A DNA stretch of 64,000 nt from Trichopria drosophilae (Eukaryota; Arthropoda; Insecta; Hymenoptera; Diapriidae): contig CM059586.1 of NCBI GenBank assembly GCA_030407085.1, positions 84,813,501 to 84,877,500 on the forward strand, given 5' to 3'. The notes beneath the pieces are model-generated. The model was not told the DNA's origin and searched no databases. It saw only the letters and a list, made by a program, of their open reading frames with translations. This document shows positions 1 to 11,300 of the stretch, in pieces (positions within the stretch are counted from its first letter, which is position 1; every line of letters begins with the position of its first letter). A program made the position numbers and the translations under genes.

Positions 1-518
1 CGACCGTCGGTGACGAAATTCTGTACCGACCGTCGATTAACGAGATACTTACCGACCGTAGATAACGAAAATCTTAGGTGCTTATTTAATATTAAATTAT
101 AATTTGCAGAATACAAAAGTATTCGGAATTCTGAATTACCATGATGTATATACTAATCGATAGTAATCGAGAAATTATTATGAAATACTGAAAATTGAAT
201 CACTCTTAATACTTCGGTATCTTATTTTCTGGCCTTGAAGTATATTAAAAATGACCGACAGCACGCATTACAGCTACTTGTGAATGCTAGGAATGCTCCA
301 AAAACTATTCCGAACAATTGAAAAGTATTAGCAGGCTTTCAATAAAAAAATAGTTGTTTGGAAATATTCTAAACAAAAATAAATTATTCTTAAGGTGGTT
401 TTAAAGTGGTCCGCCGGTCAGGTGGAAATTTCACGAAAAAACGTAAATTAAAGATGACTGAATAACATTTTTAAAATTCGGACTTTGAAAGGGCAATTCT
501 ACGCACTATAAACAGTTT

Positions 519-1082
519 AATACATGATAATAATGATCGACCATTCGAAATATAAATTAATAGACTTTTAGTTTTGGTATTTTTCGATCTAATAACAAAT
601 TAACAATAAATTTTTTTAACTAGAATTAGAATTCAATTTTAAGGAGGGAATAAAGTATTTAATTTAGGGAAAAAAAATTTTCGAAACAGTGTTTTAAAAG
701 TAAATCCTCATTATAATGAAAACAAATTTTGTTTAAAAAATTGTAACGCAATTATACGTTTCGACCCAGGTATAGGTCCTCTTCAATCACATTCAAGACT
801 TTTAGTTTTGGTATTTTTCGGTCTAATAACTTGTCTAAGTCTTGAATGTGACTGAAGAGGACCTATACCTGGGTCGAAACGTATAATTGCGTTACAATTT
901 TTTAAACAAAATTTGTTTTCATTATAATGAGAATTTAATTTTAAAACACTGTTTCAAAAATTTTTTTTTCCCTAAATTAAATACTTTATTCCCTTCTTAA
1001 AATTTAATTCTAATTCTAGTTAAAAGAATTTATTGTTAATTTGTTATTAGACCGAAAAATACCAAAACTAAAAGTCTATTAA
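519..1082. mobile_element. Foldback (inverted-repeat) insert, Penelope-like, nested in the MITE
   Basis: Two arms of about 240 bp (558-800 and 838-1081) are reverse complements with few mismatches, around a 37-bp loop that itself repeats TTTTAGTTTTGGTATTTTTC from the outer arm end. The insert is flanked by a perfect 14-bp direct repeat, ACTATAAACAGTTT, at 505-518 and 1083-1096. An uninterrupted relative of the host MITE (28735-29027) carries this sequence once, so it is a target-site duplication. The arms carry a hammerhead-like core. Long variable target duplications plus hammerhead motifs fit Penelope-like elements better than DNA transposons. This is inference, since no reverse transcriptase is present. 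Confidence 0.6.
848..887 (+). ncRNA. Hammerhead-ribozyme-like core
   Basis: Core CTGAAGA (852-858) is followed by a stem-II candidate in which GACC (860-863) pairs with GGTC (872-875), then GAAAC (876-880) and a GTA cleavage triplet (881-883). Stem III would be only one or two base pairs, as is typical of the minimal hammerheads known from Penelope-like elements. The stem I match is weak. The mirrored copy in the other arm (about 752-789, minus strand) has TTGAAGA in place of CTGAAGA and so looks inactivated. Confidence 0.5.
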
Positions 1083-1306
1083 ACTATAAACAGTTTCCTA
1101 GAATTTTCGGCAATAAGTGATTTTTTAACCGAAAATTCTCGGTCAGTTCTCAATTAATTTCTTTGGTACTTTCTAGAAAACCGTCTATAGTAATTAAAAT
1201 TGTCCTTACACAGCCGGAATTTTGAAACATATATTCAGTCATCTTTAATTTACGTTTTTAGTGAAATTTCCTACCTTACCGGCGGACCACTTTAGAACCT
1301 CCTTAA

Positions 1307-2280
1307 ATCAGGATTTTAAATTATTGAAAATAGGAAATTATTCTGCTGAAGAGACTGCAATCAGGATTCAATCCAAGCCCGAGCAACTATTGGTGCGTGA
1401 GGGCGCTACCGGCCACGATCAAACACCTGTCCGATTGTAATTTCAATAAAAGAGACGACATGAATGATTTAAATTTAATTTCCCGCCCTGTTAAGATACC
1501 CTCTAATTTTATTCGCTCCAATCATTTAATTTTAAATGTTCCTATTCTTAAGGTAACTAGAATGCTGAACTGACAAATGAAAACAAAAACAAAATAGAAA
1601 ATAGACAAAAATGCCGAAGAATTTTGAGAAATTATATATGAATATGTCAGTATACATATTTGCGATTCAATAAATTGATCAAATATGTCGTTTTTTTTTT
1701 TAATTTTAACTGCACAAGTGTTTCACAGTTTTTATTTACGTACAGCTCAGCAAACGAAGAATAAATCAAAAGTATTCAGTTATATGAATTTGAATCCTAT
1801 TGGTTGTCCTCTGGGAACAATTCCCTATTTTCAATCATTTTAAATTCTGATTCTCTCTACTCTGGTTTGAAATCGTTGTTGGCAGAATCGATGTTTTATC
1901 AACTGCGGTTACCTGGGTGGGGTATTCCCCGCAAAAGTGGTTTTCCCTACGCCATTGCACACTTGAAACCGGGTACCCCTAAAATGAAGGTGTCTGTCAG
2001 GTTATTTTGTGTAGAGGCCCTTCAAAATGGTGACGGATCTCGATTAATAATTTGGAATTCGAATGTTATTATGTCGATTTATATGGTATCGTTACGATAA
2101 TAGATTTAAATGGAAAAATTGAAAAGTCGGTGTGAACTAAGAAGGTGTAAAGGTTTTCCGCGTCGCAATCGGAATAAATTCAAAGTATTAATTTTCATTC
2201 TCAAGCATTCACATTGTATGCAGTCTGTACTTAAAAAGGCTTAAATTTTGTCTACCTCCACGTGGTAAGAGTCGCGAAAC
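1307..2280. other. Intergenic, no recognised gene
   Basis: AT-rich sequence. There is one 98-codon open frame at 1804-2100 with a non-ATG start and no recognisable domain; I do not support it as a gene. Confidence 0.5.
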
Positions 2281-2309
2281 GTCTACAGAATACAGTAAAA
2301 ATACAAAAA

Positions 2310-2690
2310 ATACTTATTTCCATAACTTGCGTCAGCCATATTTGATTCAAAACATTTAGATTTTTGAAAATTTATCTTCAAATTCGTAATCAACGACTCC
2401 AAAAAAAAACAGTAACAAGAATCAGGTAAAATCAAGAAATTTTTGTATTTTACGCCCGCCATAATGGATCCGGCATTTTGAATTTTAAAATCTAACTGCA
2501 AATTCGTAATCAGCGACCCCAAGAACCCCAGAGTAATAAGAATCAGGTAAAATCAATGAATTTCCGTATTTTACGTCCGTCATATTGGCTACGCCATTTT
2601 GAATTTCAAAAATTGAACTTCCAATTCGTAATCAGCGACCGCAAAAAAATCCCGAGTAACAAGATTCAGGCGATTCCGACGATAATTATG
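2310..2690 (+). repeat. Tandem array of the GCCAT-rich ~120-bp repeat, about 3 units
   Basis: Three diverged units each contain GYCAKCCATATTGG- or GCCATAATGGATCC-type sequence, then ATTTTGAATTT, then AATTCGTAATCAGCGACC, then an A-rich segment and AACAAGAATCAGG. The same unit forms a better array at 15239-15800 and is scattered at 46970-47275, 52180-52490 and inside the 53733-55107 palindrome. Confidence 0.75.
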
Positions 2691-3372
2691 CAATTTCAAA
2701 ATATATGATTAATCTTTAAGATTTTGCAACGGATTTGACGCCATATTGGGTCCCCATCTTGAAAATTTTAGTTTCGCCATGCATATTTTGAGAGTATAGA
2801 CTTTTTATGTACTTTTCATTGAGTGCATAATTTTATATGTGTATACTTTTTCCAGATGATGAAGGTGATCAAACTAAAAAAACAGGAATTTTTAGGGGTT
2901 TTTTGTCATTAAAACCGCCGTAATTTCACTCAGGATAAATTTTTTTTTTCGAATTCAGAATCGAAAATAGGAGGGTCAGGACCTAAAGAAACGGTACCTT
3001 CGATATAAAATCTTATATTTTTACTTAAAAATAACATGGCTTGAAAGTGAACAACAAAAATGTTGATTGTGGGTGTTAAATGGTTAATAGTGCTTTTTTT
3101 TTAATTTACTCTTTTCAACAGATTTTACATTGTACTAGCAATGTTTTATATCTCATGTTAGGTACAAGTAGTTTTTAAGACCTCTGTGGTCTTTGTAGTG
3201 TTTTTAGATTATATTATCAAGGCAATCAGATTGAGATACCAGATAACGCCAGGTATTTAATCATTTAATTACCGTTACTCATAGTAAAGGAAAACGTAAT
3301 ACACATTTCGATTGCGGATCATTATGTATTATTTATTTATTACAAGGTTAGCGTAGAAACTATATGCATTAT

Positions 3373-3550
3373 GGGGGTTTTAAAGTGGTCCGCCGGTAAG
3401 GTATAAAATTTGAGTAAATCAAAAAGGTAAAAACCATTTATTTCCGAAAATTCTCGTCAATTTTCAAAGAATTTTTTTGGTATATTTTAAGCCACCATCT
3501 ATAGTCAGTAGAACCATCCATAAAAAGTCCGAATTTCGACAAATCGATTG
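3373..3550 (+). mobile_element. Partial MITE of the CCGCCGG family
   Basis: The left terminus GTTTTAAAGTGGTCCGCCGG is followed by family interior sequence (CATTTATTTCCGAAAATTCTC). The right end is missing or unrecognisable. Confidence 0.6.
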
Positions 3551-4503
3551 TATTTTTTTTTATTTATGGTTTTTAGAGAATAATTAATATTTTCTTCTTC
3601 TTTGATTTTTCTTAAGTGAAATATCTCTTCAATTTTTTTTTAAATTTATGTGCTCTTAAAAACACAATTTGATCTATGGTATCTCTAATTTTTAAGTTTA
3701 GTAAATTTGACTTAAATTTTTGCGTTAATTTATGATGTTCGTGCATAAATAACGGTGAATAAAAGGTAGTACTGTGTGAACATGTGTTATAAAAAATGTG
3801 TTTAGGAAGGAATTGATTCTTTTTACATCTAAGTAAGAAAATTCTTCTCATAATTGATGCCGAAAGTTTGTTGTTTAAATTTGTCCATTCTTTCAATAGT
3901 ATAAGTCTCCTTTCCACAATTGGATTTAATCCAGTTATAAAAATTCATTTCTTCTTATGCTAATGTAGTATTATATTCGAATAATTAATATTTTCTTCTT
4001 CTTTGATTTTTCTTAAGTGAAATATCTCTTCAAAATGTTTTTAGAGAATATTTCTACTTTATCGACGGAGCTCTTTATTACCTTACACAATTCATACGGT
4101 TGTAACCGCTTGGTACACTTACAAGCTTATATGTAAATGCAGTAAAGTTAGCAATATTATTAATATTAATAAATTAAGATTAAATTTAACAACTTTTTAA
4201 CGAATGTACATATGTATGCATAACGTTCATGGTATACCCATGAAACTGCACGACTATACCGTTGTGTACAAAAAAAAGCGGAGCTGTGGACAATTACTAC
4301 TAGCCCCACCACACTGTTCTTAGTGAGTTTTAAGATTTTTTCAAGGTATGTATACGACTTTCTCATAGCTATTTATCGAAATAAGATGAACACGAAAAAC
4401 AGCAAAAATCGGCATTTTTAACCTTTTTATGACTATAGTAAGATAAACATTTATTTTGTATTTAATATTTGCAAAAAGAGTGATTTTTTATTTAAACTTC
4501 AAA

Positions 4504-4595
4504 AGTAACAGTTATGTAACAACTATGTAACATTTATGTAACAATGTAACCATTACGTAAATACTACATAACTGTTACTTTCCGTGTTTGCAGGG
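4504..4595. mobile_element. ~90-bp palindromic element built on GTTACAT
   Basis: Terminal AGTAACAGTTATG is mirrored by CATAACTGTTACT, and the interior repeats TATGTAAC or GTTACATA. A second copy with the interior inverted lies at 22178-22267. Both are followed by GTGTTTGCAGGG on the right. Non-coding. Confidence 0.6.
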
Positions 4596-5175
4596 AGGCA
4601 GGGGATCCAATTTTGATAAAGGACTTTTTTGTTTGAAATTTCATGTAGAATACGTACCTGCAGTAAAGTTGTAGAATACCCTGTATATAAAATTGAATGC
4701 TTTGTTTCTGTATTACTTCAGTAATAATCGTTGCATATGCGTACCGACGAATAATAACATTTTTGTTAAAATGTCTTCTTTACCTACAGTAGATAATTTC
4801 ACTCCTATCATGCAGTATGATGTAAACCTGATAAATTTAATGATTGATTATTTCGATATTAAATTCTATGTATTATTTGTTTATTTAATTGTACTAAAAA
4901 GTTCTAAGAATTAATTTTGTCATATTCGAATTGCACTTATGTATTTAATTCCTGGAATCTGATGCAATACATTTTCATATACTGGGTTTTACATCATTTT
5001 TTCGATTGTAATTTGTAACTGGTTTAATTATTAGAGTCAAAAGTTTTTAGATTTTACATTACAAAATATAATACATACGTTTGGAAGTCGACAATATACC
5101 GACGCTAAATACGATGACTGTACGCCTGACCTTTAAGCAAAGCTCCACAAATGGCGCAAACTTTTCATAAATCAG

Positions 5176-6478
5176 TTCGTAACATCAATACTTCGTATTC
5201 AAATCAGCAATCATATTTTCGCATAGCGTTAACAATAAAAATGTTATTTTGTACGCAAAACCCATGTAGAAATTCCTTAAATTGCATCAACGAATAATTT
5301 ATAAAAGCTCGCATACCCATTTCTTGCACTACGTATTTTGAATCCAGAAAGTTAACAACGCTGGTGAAGGATCGTTCGGAAGATTCAAACGTTTGTGGCG
5401 CCATTAGCGGCTTTATTGAAACCACGATCTCGCTCAAAATGAGGCAAAATCGCTTTAAAATAAAAAAACTAAAGATGCATTCCACAGAGAAAAATTTGCC
5501 AGTAACTTTTGAATCACTTCTCTGTTTAATTGATGTAAGATTTATCAAAGTAATCGTCGAGAAAGTGGCAACCGATAATAGAGGTACATTCAGTTTGGAA
5601 AGTTTCTTTGGAAAGAATCTTGTTGTTTCCTGAACAACGCCTTCAGAACGCAAAATCACGTTTGGGGCGTCTCGAGAAAATTGTAGAGCGCAAAAAGTTA
5701 GCACGCAATTATGAAGTTAGTTTTTTTCAACGACTTCGTTTTTTTAAGTTATCGAATTTTTCATGCTCCCGAACTGACATTTCCTCTTGCATGGGACTGT
5801 ATTCTTATACGGCGTAAGAGCGAACCGCTGCAGTACTGTTGACGCGTCACGAATACAGTCCCTTACAAAAAGAAGCGTCAGCTCGGGTGTACCAAAACGT
5901 CAATAACTTGGAAACCCCAAATCGATGAAAAAAACTGACTGCATAACTACGTCATAACTTTTCACGTTCTACAATTTTCTCAGGATACCCCAAACGCGAT
6001 TTTGCGTTCTCATGGCGGTGGTCGGGATGCACAAAGAACGCACCGGTCGAAACTTTTTAACTTGACAGTACCATTCCTATCGGCTGCCACTTTCTCGACG
6101 ATTACTTCGATAAATCTTATATCAATTTATTAAGGAAAGAATTCCAAAATAAGCGTCGAATTTTTCTCTACCGAAAGAATCTTTGTTTTTATTTCGTATC
6201 ATCTGCAGGACGTTTCTGAATTTTACGATTGATGCCAGCATAGCCGCCAATGGCGCCACAAACGTTTGAACCTTCCGACGTTCCTTTGCCGTCGTTGTTA
6301 CGTTCCTCGTTTCACGACCGTTCACGCCGCAAATTAACGTTAGAGTTTCTGAAAAAAATCAAACGTTACGATTTTCCGCTTTTCCATATGGGTTTCGCAG
6401 TCAAATTATTAGTTTCTTTGTTAAGGACTGTATGAATATATGGTTGCTGATTTGATTACGAAGTATTGATGTTTCGAA
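5176..6478. repeat. 1.3-kb palindrome (two ~620-bp arms)
   Basis: The left arm (5176-5815) and right arm (5850-6478) are inverted copies at perhaps 75-85% identity by eye. Outer ends are AACATCAATACTTCGTA and its complement; inner ends are GGGACTGTATTC and GAATACAGTCCC. Each arm carries the motif GGGGCGTC or GGGGTATC near a run resembling TTCTCGAGAAAATTGTAGA, also found just upstream of the SWIB gene. Open frames within it are mirrored and have no known domain. It is probably a non-autonomous foldback element. Confidence 0.65.
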
Positions 6479-6479
6479 C

Positions 6480-7850
6480 CCATTTGTTGGAAGTTTGAAC
6501 GGTCAAGTTTTGTAGTTTTTTTCTTGATTCTGAAATCGCCCAAGAAACTGAAAAACGTTGTTAGTGATGAGAATAGACAAAATTTTCCGTAATTTCAGTA
6601 ACGATTCTTTCTTTTTAACGATCGTCGTTTGTAATTTATGTATCAATATTTTTTCAAAATCGGAAATTTCTAAATACATTTCGGATATTTTCAGATCATA
6701 AAACAAGTGGGAAAGTAGTCAAGCGTCATTTAATTTTAATTTCAGTTACTTGATCACAAATATTGAAAAGAATTGAGAATATGAATTTATTTAATCCAAA
6801 GAAAATTAAGGAATAGATACACATAATTTTATTTGTTAATAGGAGTTTGAAAATTTCTAAATAATTAATAATAGAAAAAAATCACAAAATGTCAAGAATA
6901 TGTATTAAATTAATTCCATTTATATTTTTAATCTCATTTAATTCATATAAGAAATTGGAATGTATAACAATTTCTCAGTTTAGTTCATTACTATTTTCAG
7001 TGTTTTTTAATGCCTTTAGAGAAATAGCTGAATTGGTGGAATTGAAATCTTGTATTCGTTTTAATTCTTATTGCGTTGCGAGGTATAAATTGTAACCCTA
7101 ATTAATAAACGTACAAGATCACGCGAGGGTGACTTAATAGTGCCCGACGATCGATTAGAGCAGCTGGACGATACAAATCAATATTGGTGTGTACCTAAAT
7201 CATTATTTAATTCGTAATTGATTTAACAGTTTGAGTAAATTTCAGATGTTTTATCTGGGTGATTGTTGTTAACTCATATAACTGCAAATGGAATCATAAT
7301 ATTTAATTAATTTCTCAATATTTTCATAAACAAGGAGCCCTCCAGAAAATATGTTTTGGTCCTTACAAAACATTTTGAAGTCAAGAAAACGAATTTTTGT
7401 CGGATTCTTGTTGGCGATGATTCTAGATGGAGAAAGGTCAAAAATCTCACTTGAAGGAATCGGTAAACTTTGGCGCACTTTGGCGTAGGAAGCGATGACG
7501 TACTGGACCAAGGCATTGATACATTGGACCACAGCAACGATATTCATTTGAATCCTTATATGAATCTTACAAAAATTATACATTTATTGATAATATTTCA
7601 TGCAACTAAAACCTGATTTGATGAGAAAACATTTATAAGATCCCATAAATTTCAAGCACAAAAGAAAAAAAAAACTTTTTTTTAAATAATTTTCGAGTAC
7701 ATTCAGCAACACTTCCTTAAATGAAAAATGCTTTTAAAAATCAGATGCGATTTTGTAAGGCAGTGTCGAAATGCCGATTTAGAGTGAAGGAACGAGTACA
7801 GTCGGGTTATTCTACGTCGCTTCGCGCGTCCACGAAAAAATGAGCGGGTC
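6480..7850. other. Intergenic, no recognised gene
   Basis: AT-rich sequence with only short open frames and no recognisable domains, RNA genes or repeat ends. Confidence 0.5.
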
Positions 7851-7855
7851 GGTCT

Positions 7856-8354
7856 TGAATCGCAAAATGGCGGTTGGGGCGTCATGAGAAACTTGTAAAG
7901 AAAAAAAAATTAGCTCGATTCGGCGAATATTATATCCCGATCCGAAATTTGGTTTCGGAGATATTCCCGTACAAAGTTGGATATTTTTTGAGAAAAGTTG
8001 ATGGATTTTGTCATGGAGTGTACTCGAGACGCCGTCTGTGGCCGCTAGAGACCCTCTGTTGCGATACAGTCAGGCGAGCAACTTTTCCCTCGGAAAAAAT
8101 TACTGGAAACCAATAGGATTTCGAAAATGCCGAATTGGTCGTGGGGCGTCATAAGAAATTTGTAGAAAATGAAAAACTGATGGGATTTTCCGAATGTTGT
8201 GCTGCATTTTGAGGGCCAGGTGCATAGTTATCGAATTTTCAAGGGGCGGGGCAACCAGAGAACTTTCTGGTGGGAGTGTACGAAACGGACGCTACGAGAG
8301 CTGCGACCGGCATCGGCTCAGTTGGCATCTAGACGCAGAACTAACAGTACAGAC
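7856..8354 (+). promoter_or_regulatory. Putative promoter and 5' UTR of the SWIB gene, with repeated GGGGCGTCAT motif
   Basis: Two copies of a ~45-bp motif lie at 7858-7905 and 8124-8170: an AAAATGGCGG or AAAATGCCGA part, then TGGGGCGTCATGAGAAA or the variant ending TAAGAAA, then TTGTA. GC content rises toward 8200-8400, as expected around a transcription start. The exact start site cannot be placed. The same motif occurs in both arms of the 5176-6478 palindrome, so part of this segment may instead be repeat-derived. Confidence 0.4.
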
Positions 8355-11300
8355 ATGAGTGATATTTCCAAGGAAGAACTCCGCAAGGAGATCACCGGTA
8401 AGTCGTGTTTTTTCTCGATATACGATATTCCGCCATTGTTTATCCATCGATATTTATTTCGTTTAATAAACGGGCTTTTTTTACGTGTCCGGTTTTTCGC
8501 GGCGATAACCAGGAATGCCGATATATTCCTGAGCGGGAGAGATTTTCGTACGGGTCTCGAAAGGCGGCGGCGTGCCCCACGCCGGACTTCGGCCATTGCG
8601 ACGATTACGCCCGATCGACTAGTTTCTTAAAATTGGCGAAAATTAATTTCAATTTTTACAGTTTTTTTACGTGTAAGCATAATTTTTCTGGATTTTTTTG
8701 AAATTTTTTTGGAGTCTCGGGTCCAAGTGCGTCAAATCGCCTTGAGTGATTGGGTGGACGACGCGCCGAAGACGCGGAGGTGATTTAGCCCGCCAATCTT
8801 GATTGTCGCTTGATGCTGTTTATTACGTTGAATTTTTTACGCGTTGGTAATATTTTTTTTTCGTTTCTTCCTGGATGTGACGACTCTTTATCAAGTTTGT
8901 CTTTCGGCGGGGACATGGCGTCGTAGTGACGAGGTGGAGGCACGGTGGGAATTTCGAGAATGATCAGAGAAAATTGTTAGGAACCGAGATCGAAATACAT
9001 AGATTGGATTGTTAACAATAGTGACTGTATTTAGAGGACGGAGGCGTCAAATATTTTTTATTAATTTTCGAAAGGCAGTAACGCGTTTAGATACCGCATT
9101 TGTTTTCCGGGAAGCCTGCCAGCCATGTACTGCTGTAGTCGTGCTGAATCCAATGGCGGGAGGGACTCTTACTAATGTCGAACGATTATTTCGCACGTAC
9201 GTGATCCGAAATGGTTCTGTTCTTGATTACTTTCCCCATTTTTTTTTCTTCAAAATGCCAAGCGTCTAAATGTTGGTTAAAAAATTTTTCCTAGTTTCTT
9301 GGTTATTTAAAAACATAACATCCCTTGGGAATAGTTTGATTTTTTTTGTAAGATTTTTGTTGTTTACAAATGAACTGAAAAATATATATTAATACCCCAA
9401 TATACGAATGTTTATTGTTAAATATAAGATAATTTATTTTTCTTTGTTTATCGTAGATTTAGATTTTTGTTTTTCTATGCAAAAATTTTCAAGGACAAAC
9501 TAAAAGAATATTAATTCTAATCTAAAAAGTTTTTATTTTTTGTTTCGATGCGAGTTGTAACTTTGACGTTATGTAAAGGCATAGTTAAAATATTTTTTGT
9601 AATGTTTACTAGAAATTGCAGTTAGGTAATGACGTACAATTGTCAAACATTTCAATTTCATTTTCGACTTGAACAAAAAAAAAAGTTTGTTAAAAAATTA
9701 TTTTTTGCTTTGGGACTTAGAATTAAGAAATAAATGTAAATTATTGAATTTACTTTTAGCAGATATTAATAATATATAAAAATGATGTAAATTATCTTGT
9801 AAATAATGCAATATTTAAAGTATCGTCAATAATATGACATTAATTTCAGAATAAGCATCGCCCAAAACACAGATAAATAGTCAATGTATAATTGAAGGTC
9901 AGTAAAACAACTTTTTTAAGTTGTGGCTCACCTTTTGGCATTGTACATCGTTGTTTGTTCTGTATTTTTATTTTGTTGGCAAATAGACATAATTTATTAT
10001 TATTATTATTGTTTATAGTTAATAATATTGCAAAAGATTTTACCATAAACCGTTAGTGTATTCGTTGATGATAGCCGCTTTAAAATCTTTTACTTGATGA
10101 CTAAAAAGCAAATATTTTCTAAATCTATGAAAATATAACAAAACTTTTCTCTAATAGCAAACGAATTATAAGAGTAGTTATAAATATGAAATATTATTTG
10201 ATTACCGTTTGTAAGGCATTTGGATGCTTACTTTTTTCCGGATTTTAAAGACGCGACCCAGTTATTTGGGTTCTTTAACCCCGAATTGCAACAATGCCCG
10301 AAGTAAACCGAGAAGAAGATCGCGACTTTTCGGTAAAAGTGGGAGATCAGAAAGAATATCGTGAAAGATTTTTGAAATAAATAAGGCGCGAACCGACGCT
10401 ATTCGGACCACCGCTAACGATTTGTAATTTCTGCGGGTGGGGAGAAATCCAAGATGGCCGAGATGCGCGGGAAAGTCGCTTGCAAACGCGGGTATACACA
10501 TGTGCATCGCGTGGTTAGGCGCCATTTTTAAATATTGAAAATCTAATTTTTTACTTATTTTTACAATAATTAACTAGAAAAATAAAATATTGAAATTATG
10601 GTTTTATCTATTTAATAAAACTTTTTTCTAATATTCAGATTCAGGCAAAAATACTTTATTATATACATATTTTTTTACATGTATTACATTTTCATACTAT
10701 GTGTTAACAAATATTCATAACTTAATGTAAGTTATAAAGAGTAAATTAAATTGTAACGAAAACATTAAATTTTTTTATATATATTTCAATATTTTGTAAC
10801 GCTAGACATAAAGACGAAGAAACATGTAGCGCACTGTGAAAACAAACAGTATTACATTTTTTTTCAAACAAAACTTTTGAATACAGTAGAACTTCACTTT
10901 ATTGTCTTTCGTGTATTTAGCGCAAGTAAGAATAGTTTTTCGTTCTTTCGTAGTTCGGGTGTCGTATTTTGTCGACTGGAAGGTGCGCAAGAAACGATGC
11001 GCATTTGTCGGACAACAAAGTGAAAGGTAAAACTTTGAGTAGGACAATAAATTGAAGTTCTACTGCGTAGTTTGTTGCGCTACAATTGAATAATAAAGAT
11101 TAGAGTATCTGACATACAGTGGCCCTCCCCTTATTTTAACTTTTTTCGTCCCTTATGTTAACTTCTTCCCCTCATGAGTTCCCCCACTATTCGCCATTTG
11201 AAAGTGTTGAAAAGAGTTGAAGAAGGACATCACTATTTCTCCTCTCTGTTTTTATTCTCTCATACTGGCAGTGGTGAGGATGAGGGGAAGGGTTAAAATA

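Larger units (their letters stand above)
390..1306. mobile_element. Terminal-inverted-repeat MITE (CCGCCGG family), split by a nested insertion
   Basis: The ends are inverted repeats: TTAAGG, then AAAGTGGTCCGCCGG on the left and its complement on the right. Subterminal sequence such as AAATTAAAGATGACTGAATA is also mirrored. The central part is interrupted by the foldback insert at 519-1082. Related, mostly partial copies lie at 3373-3550, 28735-29027, 34690-34908 and 56100-56165, so this is a dispersed family. No transposase is encoded, so it is non-autonomous. The superfamily is not clear. Confidence 0.75.

Noticed and set aside
1804..2100. 98-codon plus-strand open frame
   Set aside because: Non-ATG start, no domain, no splice context and no similarity recognised.
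4501..4595. GTTACAT clusters as a CRISPR-like or origin-like array
   Set aside because: Units are not evenly spaced with unique spacers; the same block with the same ends occurs at 22178-22267, so it is a small dispersed element.
5204..5704. 166-codon minus-strand open frame
   Set aside because: It lies in one arm of the 5176-6478 palindrome, has no recognisable domain, and the mirrored arm does not keep the frame.
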